Program-made: the position numbers and the translations under genes | Part shown: in pieces, positions 33,701-43,400 of the stretch | Position numbering within the stretch: position 1 is the first letter of the stretch | How the letters are laid out: every line of letters starts with the position of its first letter | Notes under the pieces: generated by a model | Databases searched by the model: none | What the model was told of the DNA's origin: nothing | What the model saw: only the letters and a program-made list of their open reading frames with translations | Assembly (NCBI RefSeq): GCF_014596975.1 | Contig: NZ_JACVXD010000002.1 | Span: forward strand, 708,653-772,652 | Length of the DNA: 64,000 nucleotides | Origin: Aestuariibaculum marinum | Lineage (GTDB): Bacteria > Bacteroidota > Bacteroidia > Flavobacteriales > Flavobacteriaceae | Reading direction: 5' to 3'

Positions 33701-34091
33701 AAGAATGATAGATCTTGTAAAACAAGGAACATCGTCATCTCATAACATGTGGTCTCATGAAAGTTATTGGACCGATATGTATGATGAAACTGATAATGTA
33801 GATGGGAAATATCCAAGTTTAGTATTCGCTGATCAAATTTCTGCGCCTTCAGATTTCTGGATGTTAGATACCTTCCGTTGCTTTGTTAAAAACTTAACAG
33901 TAGGATATGAATTACCAAAAGATATAATGTCTCAAATAAATATTAGTAAAGCGACAATTGGTATTACTGGTAATAACCTTTGGGATTTCTATAACCCGTA
34001 TCCAGATAAGTATCGTAATATGTATGATAACTCATACGAGAGATACCCTACACTTAGAACTTGGACAGTTAACCTAAGTGTGTCATTCTAA
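30747..34091 (+). CDS. susC: SusC-like TonB-dependent outer-membrane transporter
   Basis: 1114 residues. A signal peptide (1-23, ending VYAQ) is followed by the CarboxypepD_reg-like domain (about 33-105: GTVVDPLGVPLPGVNIIEKG), the SusC signature EVVIVGYGAQKRENLTGAI before the plug, the plug (VLKDASAAIYGSRASQGAI about 220-240) and a beta-barrel ending with the aromatic-terminated strand TWTVNLSVSF. Barrels of this type import oligosaccharides across the outer membrane using TonB energy, with the SusD partner as lid. It is the only SusC in the window, so it presumably serves most of these enzymes. Gene name is by family, not orthology. The susD gene follows after 7 to 19 bases. Confidence 0.95.
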   Translation: MKKTFTNFCMLLLFSLACMSVYAQDANSEKAVTGTVVDPLGVPLPGVNIIEKGTANGVVTNFDGEFSISVKEEAMLVFSFVGMKTTEVSVKGTTVLNVTLQEDTASLDEVVIVGYGAQKRENLTGAIATIKPEDVQDLPVSNLAEALVGQVPGVNVSGGSSRPGEAATIQIRQTFGFSKDGNTTLPLVVIDDMVQVDPETGLPTLETFNRLDPSEIESITVLKDASAAIYGSRASQGAIVVKTKRGKAGKTSFSYNSQFAFNDAVSHSKTMNAYDFGVWMNRYLRTDNRDSEGRNLFSTEELEEMKSLDYDWLDKAWSSAGQQRHSLTVSGGNDKATYFAGATYFSQGANLGDQDYNKWNFRTGVNAKITENLDLSASVSGNIGSVEKSFTKSITLNDGSYGSRTNGEQADYGILLHMPKYVPWDTTVGGETYWMSPFPRTDRNLGSANTNRTIAGWNYFATLNNGSKQIEDDNTFNVNMSLNYKVPFIDGLSLKGTFSRNQSSSYTEQIQLPYELARIKNYNSEGNHLASAAEDNDYTIQTNSQRSRVYYNNYNSRSTQANFFVNYAKTFGDHDVSAMFGIERSESDFKSTRLAFEGTSGDYLGTYQTAGEITDNSTALKGESGTLSYLGRINYSYKDKYLLQLLFRSDASTKFAPENYWGFFPSAQVGWIMSRENWFEDALPWVDYFKVRYSVGKTGKDNIKAWRWAQYYDIFTNKGYQFGSDGGTLGGGLTPQVNPNRNVKWDTTIKHNLGFDINVLENRLRLTADTYYDRTTDMLTNMASSSGVPISVGGGFAEQNYASVDAWGSEFSVNWSDDIKEDFSYNVGVNFGFNNNKVKKYPEQALVHPANNITQEGESLIFPSWGFKTWKGTSTGDGILRTDEDIASYWDYLTGLASAAGTDPSYLGINSVDGIRKGMLAYQDIGGAFNSEDGTQEGPNGRIDRELDYVKLVKKNRSYGFTTNLGARYKGLYFRSQISTTWGGLRMIDLVKQGTSSSHNMWSHESYWTDMYDETDNVDGKYPSLVFADQISAPSDFWMLDTFRCFVKNLTVGYELPKDIMSQINISKATIGITGNNLWDFYNPYPDKYRNMYDNSYERYPTLRTWTVNLSVSF

Positions 34092-34110
34092 TAAAAATAT
34101 GAGAAGAATT

Positions 34111-36066
34111 ATGAAAACAAAAATTAATATATATATAGCCTTAGCACTTTTATTAGTTGTGGGTGCTTCATGTAGTGATAATTTTCTGGAAGAAAAAAGA
34201 CAGTTCGGAAAATATGATGACACATTTTATGAAAGTCAGGAGCGTGTAGATTGGTATATCAACAACGTGTATTTCGATTATTTTGCTGGCTACACAAGTC
34301 CATTATCCACAATTGTTGGAAGTTATTCGCAAACAAATTCACGTTTAACCGAGGAAATTGGAGGTGTACAAGATTTAATTAACCCAACAATTACGTTAGT
34401 TAATGCCGACGATGGTTCTGGGTATTACGGTTCTAAATTAGAAAATAAGGTTAAAAATGAGCCTTATCATAGAATTAGAGATATCAACACTTTTTTAGAA
34501 GAAATTGATGTTAAAGGTGGAGGGCTAGATGAAGATTATCGCGATTTAGCCAAAGGTCAAATGTACTATTTACGTGCCTTACAGTATTTCGATTTAATGC
34601 GTGTTTACGGTGGTGTTCCAATCGTTACAGAGGTTCAGGAAGCTTCATCAACAGATGAAAGTATTAAATTACCAAGAGCTAGTGTTTCTGAAGTTGTAGC
34701 GCAAATCGTTGCCGATTTTGATATGGCAGCGAGTTTATTGCCAGGTAATTGGGACGCCTCAGAATATGGTCGTTTTACAAGAGGAGCGGCTTTAGCGCAA
34801 AAAGCAAGAGTACTATTAACCTATGCTAGTCCATTATTTAACACGTCGTGGGATGCTTCAACCGAGCGTTGGCAAGCAGCTTTAGATGCTGGTTTAGCAG
34901 CAGAGGTTCAGTTAACAGCTGATGGTTATGGGTTATATGGAACTTCAGCCAAAGACTGGCAAGAGATGTTCTTAATAGATAATTCATTTTGTTCAGAAGC
35001 TATTACGGTGCAAATGTTAGGTAATGGTAACAATACTAGTATTTTAAATAACTCATGGGAAAATAATGTGCGTTTAACAAGTCAAGCTGGTAGTGGTGGT
35101 TTATCTGCTCCTAAAGAAATGATTGACTTGTTCCCAATGGCAGATGGGTCTAAGCCAACAGCAGCAAATGGATATGATGAATTTTTATTTTTTGTAGATC
35201 GTGATCCAAGATTCTACAGAACATTCGCCTTCTCAGGAAGTAAATGGGGATATAAAGATAATGCCGATGAAACAGTTTGGGCTTACCGTTGGTTAGACGA
35301 TACCGATACGGCTTATTATAGTGATAACAATCAAGTATCTAGCCCTGTTTTCGTTAGAAAAATGTCTGATATTAATGAAAGTAATGATAATTTCCAGTAT
35401 TCAGGAACTGATATTTTTGAATATAGATATGCAGAGTTGCTGTTAAATATTGCTGAAGCTTACGCAGGATTAGGCGATACATCTAATTGCTTGGCTTATT
35501 TAGGTAAAGTAAGAAATCGTGTAGGAATTCCTTCAACCAATAATTACGGAATTGGAACTTTATCTGATAAATATGCTGCGATTAATGCATGTTTATATGA
35601 GCGTCAGGTTGAATTAGCTTATGAAGGTAAACGTTTTTGGGATGTACAGCGTTGGATGTTATATAATGATGATGCATCTGCAAACAATACGACTTGTGCA
35701 GTTTTAGGAGTAACGCCGTTAAACGGAACACAACGTACAGGGCATTATTTAGAATATAACGCAGTGGCAACTAGTGATAATCCTTTAGCAGGAACTATAG
35801 ATGGAATATCTGTAGATCCTGACGCAGCAGATTTTGACACTCAAATTCAAAATTTAGCAACAATTTATACCAATAATTTTGTTTTAACAGATTTAGAAAA
35901 TCCAATGGATAATGTAAATGGAACAGCTGTTCAAATCGATTGGAAACAAAATTATTATATCATGGGATTACAATCAAGTGTGTTAAGTCAAAACCCTTGG
36001 CTTGAGCAAACGATAGGATGGAAAGATGCTACAGGATCTGAAGGAACTTTCGATTATCAAAATTAA
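34111..36066 (+). CDS. susD: SusD-like surface glycan-binding lipoprotein (RagB/SusD)
   Basis: About 652 residues. The lipoprotein signal ends VGASC (Cys21) and is followed by SDNFLEEKRQ, the usual SusD start. Tetratricopeptide-like helices run through the protein: GQMYYLRALQYFDLMRVYGG VPIV (about 150-175) and RYAELLLNIAEAYAGLG with the ending VELAYEGKRFWDVQRW are family hallmarks. It sits on the cell surface and captures pectin oligosaccharides for SusC. In-frame starts at 34078 (GTG, inside susC) and 34099 exist, but ATG 34111 gives the standard leader. A strong terminator follows, so susCD seems to be its own transcription unit. Confidence 0.93.
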   Translation: MKTKINIYIALALLLVVGASCSDNFLEEKRQFGKYDDTFYESQERVDWYINNVYFDYFAGYTSPLSTIVGSYSQTNSRLTEEIGGVQDLINPTITLVNADDGSGYYGSKLENKVKNEPYHRIRDINTFLEEIDVKGGGLDEDYRDLAKGQMYYLRALQYFDLMRVYGGVPIVTEVQEASSTDESIKLPRASVSEVVAQIVADFDMAASLLPGNWDASEYGRFTRGAALAQKARVLLTYASPLFNTSWDASTERWQAALDAGLAAEVQLTADGYGLYGTSAKDWQEMFLIDNSFCSEAITVQMLGNGNNTSILNNSWENNVRLTSQAGSGGLSAPKEMIDLFPMADGSKPTAANGYDEFLFFVDRDPRFYRTFAFSGSKWGYKDNADETVWAYRWLDDTDTAYYSDNNQVSSPVFVRKMSDINESNDNFQYSGTDIFEYRYAELLLNIAEAYAGLGDTSNCLAYLGKVRNRVGIPSTNNYGIGTLSDKYAAINACLYERQVELAYEGKRFWDVQRWMLYNDDASANNTTCAVLGVTPLNGTQRTGHYLEYNAVATSDNPLAGTIDGISVDPDAADFDTQIQNLATIYTNNFVLTDLENPMDNVNGTAVQIDWKQNYYIMGLQSSVLSQNPWLEQTIGWKDATGSEGTFDYQN

Positions 36067-36132
36067 TTTTTTAAGAAATGCTCAATTTTAAGAGTATTTC
36101 TTTTTAAATCTTTTGTTTAAATGAGTATAATT

Positions 36133-36176
36133 AAATACCTGTATTTTTTCTAGTAAATACAGGTATTTTTTTTCTA
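36133..36176 (+). terminator. Rho-independent terminator after susD
   Basis: AAATACCTGTATTT at 36133-36146 pairs perfectly with AAATACAGGTATTT at 36155-36168, followed by a T-run. A weaker hairpin (AAGAAATGCTC with GAGTATTTCTT, 36073-36102) lies just upstream. Together they separate susCD from the next run. The remaining leader before 36280 holds two short stems (36203-36219 and 36223-36237) of doubtful meaning. Confidence 0.85.
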
Positions 36177-36279
36177 GATGAATTAAACTTTTATACAATA
36201 TAAGTGTCTAAAAAACACTAACTGCTCGTGCAGAGCAAGTTTGTGACATAAATTGTATAATAACTCAAGAAAACTAATA

Positions 36280-37980
36280 ATGAAAAAGAGTCATTTTATT
36301 TTATTATCTCTATCACTAATTGTGGGTAATGCCTATGCGCAATACCCGAAACTAACAGATGATGATAGAGCTAAAGAAGCAGCAATAATAGCTGAAGCCT
36401 ACAAACATTCGGATGAAGCTTGGGAGAAAGCTAAAATTATAGTTCAAAAGGAAGCCAGAGAAGGTAAACCGTATATTCCGTGGGCGGGTAGACCAACAGA
36501 TTTACCACAGGCGGAAATTCCAGCTTTCCCGGGAGCAGAAGGTGGCGGAATGTATACTTACGGTGGTCGCGGTGGTGAAGTTTACACAGTAACCAGTCTT
36601 GCTGATGACGGACCAGGATCGCTTCGTGAAGCTTGTGAAAAAGGTGGAGCAAGAACAATTGTTTTCAATGTAGCAGGTATTATTAAGCTTGAAACACCTT
36701 TAATTATTCGTGCACCCTACATTACCATTGCAGGGCAAACAGCTCCTGGTGATGGTATTTGTGTAGCCGGTGAAACAGTTTGGATTGATACGCACGATGT
36801 TATTATCCGTCACATGCGTTTCCGAAGAGGAGATACATTTGTTGGTCGTCGTGATGATGCTATTGGAGGGAATCCTGTGGGAAACATTATGTTAGATCAC
36901 ATCTCTGCAACTTGGGGGTTAGATGAAAATATGTCTATTTACAGACATATGTATAGCCCGGGTGCCGATTACAAAGATGAAAAGAAACCAACTGTAAATA
37001 TTACTATTCAAAATAGTTTATTTGGTGAAGCATTAGATACTTATAACCATGCTTTTGGAAGTACTTTAGGTGGTGAAAATTGTTCGTTCATGAGAAATAT
37101 GTGGGCGAATAATGCAGGAAGAAACCCTTCTATTGGTTGGAACGGAATCTTTAACTTTGTTAATAACGTAATGTTTAACTGGGTACACCGTTCAGTTGAT
37201 GGTGGTGACTACACTGCTAAATATAATATTGTTAATAACTACTTTAAGCCAGGGCCTTTAACTCCCCTTGATCAGCCGGTAAGTTACCGTATTTTAAAGC
37301 CTGAGGCAGGTAGAAGTAAGTTAGATACTATGGTTTATGGTCGTGCTTATGTAAAAGGAAACATCGTTGAAAATAATGAAAAAATCACTAAAGATAATTG
37401 GGCTGGAGGCGTTCAGATAGAAGGTAAAGATGGCGAGTTATTAGATTTTGAAGGCGCTAAACCATATTTCGCTTATATGAATGCAAGCAGACCATTTCCT
37501 ATGCCTTGGATAAGAGAAATTATGGATGCGGATGAAGCGTTCGATTACGTAACCGAACATGTAGGAGCAACACTTCCAATTCGTGATGTAGTTGATCAGC
37601 GTATTGTTAGAACAGTTAAAACAGGAAAACCGGAATACGTAGAAGGTTTAGATCCTGATTCATTCTATCACTTTAAGCACCGTCGATTAGCAAAGGATTC
37701 GTACAAACACGGAATTATAACTGATATCGCTCAGGTTGGTGGTTATCCGGAATACAAAGGTACGCCTTATGTTGATACCGATAAAGATGGTATGCCAGAT
37801 GCATGGGAGGAGAAATATGGTTTAGATCCTAATGATTATTCAGATTGTAAGGAAGATAAGAATAACGATGGTTATACCAATATCGAGTCATATATCAACG
37901 GAATCAATCCGAAGAAGAAAGCAGACTGGAAAGATCTTAAAAACAATAAAGAAACGTTAACGAAGCCGCTATTAAAATAG
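36280..37980 (+). CDS. Pectate lyase-like protein (PL1), paralogue 1
   Basis: 566 residues. An upstream TTG at 36253 is in frame, but ATG 36280 gives the regular signal peptide (MKKSHFILLSL to NAYAQ). A helical N-terminal stretch (about 25-70) leads to the beta-helix, which opens with IPAFPGAEGGGMYTYGGRGG and contains YITIAGQTAPGDGICVAGE and NHAFGSTLGG. The C-terminal DTDKDGMPDAWEEKYGLDP with the Asp/Asn-rich continuation is a thrombospondin-3-like Ca2+ motif. It should cut de-esterified homogalacturonan. It closely resembles the gene at 38728 over its whole length, so the two are tandem duplicates with a DUF3826 gene between. An inverted repeat covers the stop codon. Confidence 0.85.
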   Translation: MKKSHFILLSLSLIVGNAYAQYPKLTDDDRAKEAAIIAEAYKHSDEAWEKAKIIVQKEAREGKPYIPWAGRPTDLPQAEIPAFPGAEGGGMYTYGGRGGEVYTVTSLADDGPGSLREACEKGGARTIVFNVAGIIKLETPLIIRAPYITIAGQTAPGDGICVAGETVWIDTHDVIIRHMRFRRGDTFVGRRDDAIGGNPVGNIMLDHISATWGLDENMSIYRHMYSPGADYKDEKKPTVNITIQNSLFGEALDTYNHAFGSTLGGENCSFMRNMWANNAGRNPSIGWNGIFNFVNNVMFNWVHRSVDGGDYTAKYNIVNNYFKPGPLTPLDQPVSYRILKPEAGRSKLDTMVYGRAYVKGNIVENNEKITKDNWAGGVQIEGKDGELLDFEGAKPYFAYMNASRPFPMPWIREIMDADEAFDYVTEHVGATLPIRDVVDQRIVRTVKTGKPEYVEGLDPDSFYHFKHRRLAKDSYKHGIITDIAQVGGYPEYKGTPYVDTDKDGMPDAWEEKYGLDPNDYSDCKEDKNNDGYTNIESYINGINPKKKADWKDLKNNKETLTKPLLK

Positions 37981-37991
37981 GCTTCGTTAAC
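37956..37991. other. Perfect intercistronic hairpin covering a stop codon
   Basis: GTTAACGAAGCC (37956-37967) pairs perfectly with GGCTTCGTTAAC (37980-37991) around a 12-base loop, and the TAG stop of the PL1 gene is at the base of the right arm. No U-run follows, so transcription could continue into the DUF3826 gene 36 bases later. It could protect the upstream mRNA from 3' decay or tune the downstream genes. Confidence 0.55.
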
Positions 37992-38027
37992 TACTAAAAT
38001 AAACTGTAATAATTAAACTAAAGACAT

Positions 38028-38687
38028 ATGTTGATTAAACGATTAAGCAAAGTAGTGTTGTTTTTTGCATTAGCTTTTGGAACAGTATCAGCTCAGCAGT
38101 ATTTAGATCCGGAATACATTAAAGTTACTAAAGAGCGCGGAGCGAAAATAGTGAATGGATTAGAATTAGATGATGAGGCTAAAGAAGCAGTGGTTACCGA
38201 AATTATTGCTAAACAATATCAAAATTTAAGTAAACTTCAGGATGAGCGTGATGCCAAGATTGAGGAATTAAAAAAAAGTGATCTTTCAGAGGAGAAACAA
38301 GATAAAAAGATTGAAAAAGTAAAATCGAAGTCAGAAAAGGCTATCAATAAATTACACAAATCTTATGTAAAGCAGTTGTCTTCAGAATTAACAGAAGAAC
38401 AAGTTGATGGTGTTAAAGATGGTATGACTTATGGAGTACTACCTAAAACCTATGCGGCTTTCCTTGAAATGATTCCTAGCCTAACAAAAGACGAGCAAGA
38501 TTATATCTATAATAATCTGAAAGAAGCAAGAGAGCATGCGATGGATGGGGGCTCTTCTAAAGAGAAACACGCTTGGTTTGGTAAGTATAAAGGAAGAATT
38601 AATAACTATTTATCAGCACGCGGTTACGACTTGGAAAAGGAGCGAGATGGTTGGTACAAACGCATCGAAGAAGCTAAGAAAAAATAA
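38028..38687 (+). CDS. DUF3826-like secreted helical protein
   Basis: 219 residues with a signal peptide ending TVSAQQ. The mature part is highly charged; residues about 55-120 (for instance EERDAKIEELKKS-like heptads and KSKSEKAINKLHKSYVKQL) are probably a long helix or coiled coil. The C-terminal half has KEKHAWFGKYKGRINNYLSA and ERDGWYKRIEEAKKK. I associate this pattern with DUF3826, a family of unknown function that accompanies pectin loci in Bacteroidota. It lies between two paralogous PL1 genes. It has no recognisable catalytic motif and may be a binding or accessory protein. Confidence 0.65.
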   Translation: MLIKRLSKVVLFFALAFGTVSAQQYLDPEYIKVTKERGAKIVNGLELDDEAKEAVVTEIIAKQYQNLSKLQDERDAKIEELKKSDLSEEKQDKKIEKVKSKSEKAINKLHKSYVKQLSSELTEEQVDGVKDGMTYGVLPKTYAAFLEMIPSLTKDEQDYIYNNLKEAREHAMDGGSSKEKHAWFGKYKGRINNYLSARGYDLEKERDGWYKRIEEAKKK

Positions 38688-38727
38688 GCTTTCCAATAAA
38701 ATATTAAACTAAAAACTAAATATCAAT

Positions 38728-40428
38728 ATGTACAGCATAACTAAAAATAAGGCGCTAAAATATGCACTTACAGTGGTGTCTTTTTGTTCATTGGTTAAAA
38801 CGGCTCAGGCGCAATACCCTGAAATTCCTCATGAACTTCAAGCTAAAACAGATTCAGTTTTAGCTTTAGAAGATAAAAGACTCGATGATATTTGGCAGAA
38901 AAACTATCACATTATTGAAGCAGAAGCTAAACAAGGAAAGCCTTATATTCCTTGGGCTGCTTACCCTGCAGATTTAGTTCAGGCAGAAATTCCTGCCTTT
39001 CCAGGAGCCGAAGGTGGTGGCGCATTTACGCAAGGTGGTCGCGGTGGAAAAATATTTGTGGTAAACAGTTTAGCTGATAGCGGGCCAGGGACTTTACGTG
39101 AAGCGTTAGAGGCTGTGGGTTCAAGAACAGTTGTGTTTAATGTGGCTGGAATTATTCAGCTTGAAAAACCAATTAGTGTTCGTGCACCATATATTACTAT
39201 TGCTGGACAAACAGCGCCAGGTGATGGTATTTGTGTAGCTGGTGAATCTATTCTTTTAGATACGCACGATATCATTATCCGTTACATGCGTTTCCGTCGT
39301 GGTGCTACCGATGTAACTCGTAGGGATGATGCACTTGGTGGAAATGTAATTGGTAATGTGATTATTGATCACTGTTCGGTGAGTTGGGGATTAGATGAGA
39401 ATATATCGTTATACAGACACCAGTTTCAGGCAAACGAAAAGTCGAGATTAGAAAAAATGCCGGCGGTAAATGTAACCATTCAAAATACCATTTCATCTGA
39501 AGGTTTAGATACGTATAATCATGCGTTTGGTAGTACTATTGGCGGGTTAAATAGCACATTTATTCGTAACTTATGGGCTAATAATATTTCCAGAAATCCT
39601 TCAATTGGGATGTATGGTAGTTTTAACTTTGTTAATAACGTGTTATTTAACTGGTGGAACCGTTCTTTAGATGGTGGTGATTACCGCTCTATGTTCAATA
39701 TTGTTAATAATTATTTTAAACCAGGCCCTATTACTCCAACTGATAAACCGATTCGTTACCGAATTTTAAAACCGGAATCAGGATATAAACAACCTAAAGC
39801 TTTTGGTCGTGCTTATGTAGCTGGAAACATTACGGAAGGAACACCGGAAGTAACAAAAGATAACTGGAATGGTGGTGTGCAGTTAGAAGATGAAGCAGAT
39901 AATAAAGAACAGTATTATCTGGATTTAATCAAGCAGTCTAAGGCATTTCCGATGGCTCATGTAACCATTATGGAAGCCGATGAAGCTTACGAATATGTGT
40001 TAGATCATGTAGGTGCAACGTTACCAAAACGTGATGCTGTTGATGAGCGTGTAATTAAAACGGTTAGAACCGGAAAAGTGGAATACAAAGATGGTCTTGA
40101 AAATACCATTGGAAAAGAATTTATCAATAGAAGATTACCAGCCGATTCTTATAAAAAAGGCATCATTACACATCCAGATCAGGTAGGTGGTTACCCGGAG
40201 TATAAAGGAAAAGCTTATAAAGATTCAGATGGTGATGGAATCTCAGATAAATGGGAGAAAAAATATGGTTTAAATCCTAAAGATGCTTCTGATGCCAATC
40301 AGGATTTAAACGGCGATGGATATACAAATATTGAAAAATACATCAATGGTATCGATCCGACTAAAAAAGTAGATTGGAAAAAATCTGAAAATAACGTCGA
40401 TACCTTATCAGAAAGATTGTTACAATAA
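38728..40428 (+). CDS. Pectate lyase-like protein (PL1), paralogue 2
   Basis: 566 residues, the same length as the paralogue at 36280. Signal peptide (about 1-27, ending TAQAQ), helical linker, and beta-helix opening IPAFPGAEGGGAFTQGGRGG with YITIAGQTAPGDGICVAGE. Conserved blocks such as LDTHDIIIRYMRFRRG, GLDTYNHAFGSTIGG and NIVNNYFKPGPITP match the paralogue. The thrombospondin-3-like end DSDGDGISDKWEKKYGLNP is also shared. Differences concentrate in short loops, so the pair may have split endo/exo roles or preferences for esterification. The next gene follows after 15 bases. Confidence 0.85.
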   Translation: MYSITKNKALKYALTVVSFCSLVKTAQAQYPEIPHELQAKTDSVLALEDKRLDDIWQKNYHIIEAEAKQGKPYIPWAAYPADLVQAEIPAFPGAEGGGAFTQGGRGGKIFVVNSLADSGPGTLREALEAVGSRTVVFNVAGIIQLEKPISVRAPYITIAGQTAPGDGICVAGESILLDTHDIIIRYMRFRRGATDVTRRDDALGGNVIGNVIIDHCSVSWGLDENISLYRHQFQANEKSRLEKMPAVNVTIQNTISSEGLDTYNHAFGSTIGGLNSTFIRNLWANNISRNPSIGMYGSFNFVNNVLFNWWNRSLDGGDYRSMFNIVNNYFKPGPITPTDKPIRYRILKPESGYKQPKAFGRAYVAGNITEGTPEVTKDNWNGGVQLEDEADNKEQYYLDLIKQSKAFPMAHVTIMEADEAYEYVLDHVGATLPKRDAVDERVIKTVRTGKVEYKDGLENTIGKEFINRRLPADSYKKGIITHPDQVGGYPEYKGKAYKDSDGDGISDKWEKKYGLNPKDASDANQDLNGDGYTNIEKYINGIDPTKKVDWKKSENNVDTLSERLLQ

Positions 40429-40443
40429 AATAGCAGATTCATA

Positions 40444-43400
40444 ATGAATTTTATTGGGTTAAAAAATACAGGGCTTTATCTTCAGGGTAAAGTCCTTTTG
40501 TCGAGTTTAGCGATATGTTTAGTGTCTAATGTTGCGCTTGCTCAGGCGTCCTTTCCGGATATCATAAAGGATAAAAATGGAAAGGTGCAGCATGTTGCCG
40601 ATAGCTTAGGAAATCAGATTCCTGATTTCTCTTATGCGGGGTATATGGCGTCTGAAAAGGCGATTCCAACAGTAGATGCTAAAATTTTTGTGCCTAATCA
40701 AACCGAAGATGCTACAAAAAGAATTCAGGCAGCGATTGATTATGTAAGTCAGTTAAAACCTGATGCCAACGGGTTCCGTGGCGCGGTGCTTTTAGATAAA
40801 GGTACCTTCAAAGTTAACGGAACATTATATTTAAAAACCTCAGGAGTTGTGCTTCGCGGAAGTGGTAATGAAGACAACGAAACGGTGTTGTTAGGAACCG
40901 GTTTAAAGCGTGAAGCTTTAGTAAGTATTTTAGGTGAAGATAACCGCACCTATGGCGATACGTTAGCGTTTGAAACAACATATACACCGCTTGGTGCTCA
41001 AAAAATTCAATTAGAAAATACTTCAAAATTAAAAGCTTCCGATGAGATTGTTATCCGTCAGCCTTTAACCGACAAATGGATAAAGACTTTGGGTATGGAT
41101 TTCTTTGGTGCAGAAACCGGTTGGATAGGATGGAAAACCCGTGATTGGGACATTACCTGGAACCGCGTTGTAAAAGATATTAATGGTAGTGAGGTGACGT
41201 TAAATGCACCACTAACCATGACTTTAGATGATAATTACGGCAAGCCGGAAGTTACTAAATATTCTTGGACAGGCAGAATTGAAAATGTAGGTGTCGAAAA
41301 TATTAACATGCAGTCTACGTTTAATGCTGCAAACAAGAAAGACGAAGAGCACCGTTGGTTTGGTATTAGTTTAGCGAATGTAAAAAATACCTGGGTACGT
41401 CAGGTAAATTTTAAACATTTTGCAGGTGGAGCGGTAACCATTTTAAAAACCGCGCAGCAAATCACTGTTGAAGACTGTATAGTTACTGAACCTGTTTCTG
41501 AAATTGCAGCGTTTAGAAGACACACCTTTTATACCGAAGGTCAGCAAACCTTATTTCAACGTTGTTATTCCGAATACGGTTATAACGATTTTGCCGTTGG
41601 AGGTTTTGGTACCACAGGACCAAATGCTTTTGTGCAATGTCATTCCTATTTGCCTTATAGTAATAGTGGCGCAATTGGTTCCTGGGCAACAGGAATCTTG
41701 TTCGATGTGTCTTACGTAGATGGTGAAGGTATTAATTATGAAAATCGAGAGCAAACTGGACGAGGAGCAGGCTGGACAGCAGCAAATAGTGTATTCTGGG
41801 AAACGTCAGCATCAAAAATATTAAATTATAGTCCGCCAACTGCACAGAACTGGGCATTCGGTACTTGGGGAGGCATTATGGGCGGAAATGGGCATTGGAA
41901 AGATGTAAATAACCATATTACACCAAGAAGTTTATTCTATGCTCAGTTAGAAAATCGTCTTGAAAAACTTCCTATGAATCCGTTTGTTTACGATATGGGT
42001 TCAGAGCCAACATCAAGTCCGACGGTGGATGAAGCTCAGGTGTTAACTCAGGAAGCCTTGATTCCGGTAATGAGCATGCCAGAATGGATTCAAAAATCGT
42101 CTGAAGCAAATCCAATTCCAGTTGAGGCTTCAAAATTAAAATCGGTAAAAGATTTAAAACTAAAATCTAAAGAGAATACTTCAGATAAAGGTTCCGTAAA
42201 GATTGTAAATGGAAAACTAACCTTTAACGGTAAATTTATTGCCGGGAATCAACAAAATGTACAATGGTGGCGTGGAAGCTTAAGAAAACATGATCTTAAC
42301 AATGCAACACCACATATAACACGTTTTGTTCCAGGGCGCACGGGAACCGGATTTACTGATAACTTAAATGAGGTTACAGCATATTTTAAACAGAATAATA
42401 TTGTTGCCTTAGAGCATAACTACGGGTTGTGGTACGAACGTCGTATGGACGATCACGAGCGTACCCGCAGAATAGATGCCGATGTATGGCCTCCGTTTTA
42501 CGAGCAGCCTTTTGCAAGAACAGGAGAAGGGTTAGCCTGGGATCAATTAAGTAAATACGATTTAACAAAATTCAACGGTTGGTACTGGAATCGCTTAGGT
42601 CGTTTTGCAGATTTAGCCGAAGCTAACGGACAGTTATTAATCAACCAACAGTATTTTCAACATAACATCATAGAAGCAGGGGCGCACTGGTCGAGTTCGC
42701 CATGGCGTTCTATAAACAATGTGAATGGAACAGGTTTTCCTGAGCCTCCACCATATGCAGGCGATAAGCGTATTTTTATGGCCGAACAGTTCTATGATGT
42801 CACCAATGAAAACAGAAGAAACCTTCACGAAGGCTTTATTAGAAAATCTTTAGAAAACTTCGCAGATAACAGTAATGTCATTCATTTTACAAGTGCAGAA
42901 TATACGGGACCACTTCATTTTATGGAATTTTGGTTAGATGAAGTTAAAGCTTGGGAAACAGAAAATGGAAATAAAAATATTATTGGATTAAGTGCCACTA
43001 AAGATGTTCAGGATGCTATTTTACAAGATGCATCCAGAGCTAATATTGTTGACTTAATCGATATTCGTTACTGGCATTACAGACAAGATGGGACTGTGTA
43101 TGCTCCGGAAGGCGGTAAAAATTTAGCACCACGTCAGCATGCACGTAAAATGAAAACCGGTAAGGAAACCGAAGAACAAATTTATCGTGCGGTACGCGAA
43201 TATCGCGAAGCTTATCCTAATAAAGTGGTGTTGTATTCTACTATGGCAGCACCTCGATTTGGCTGGCCAGTACTTATGGCTGGTGGGTCGTTACCTAATA
43301 TTCCGTTTATCAACGTCGATGGCTTTTATCAACATTTAACAAATATGAATGTTAATAAAACGCAGGATTTAAATAGCGATGTCTGGACTTTAGAAGATGC

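Noticed and set aside
34078..34110. GTG and ATG starts upstream of susD
   Set aside because: The GTG lies inside susC. ATG 34111 gives the standard lipoprotein leader with Cys21.
36203..36237. Two short stems in the leader of the third gene run as a riboswitch
   Set aside because: Stems of only 5 bases with no conserved core; probably chance.
36253..36279. TTG start for the first short PL1 gene
   Set aside because: It adds nine polar residues before a complete signal peptide starting at ATG 36280.
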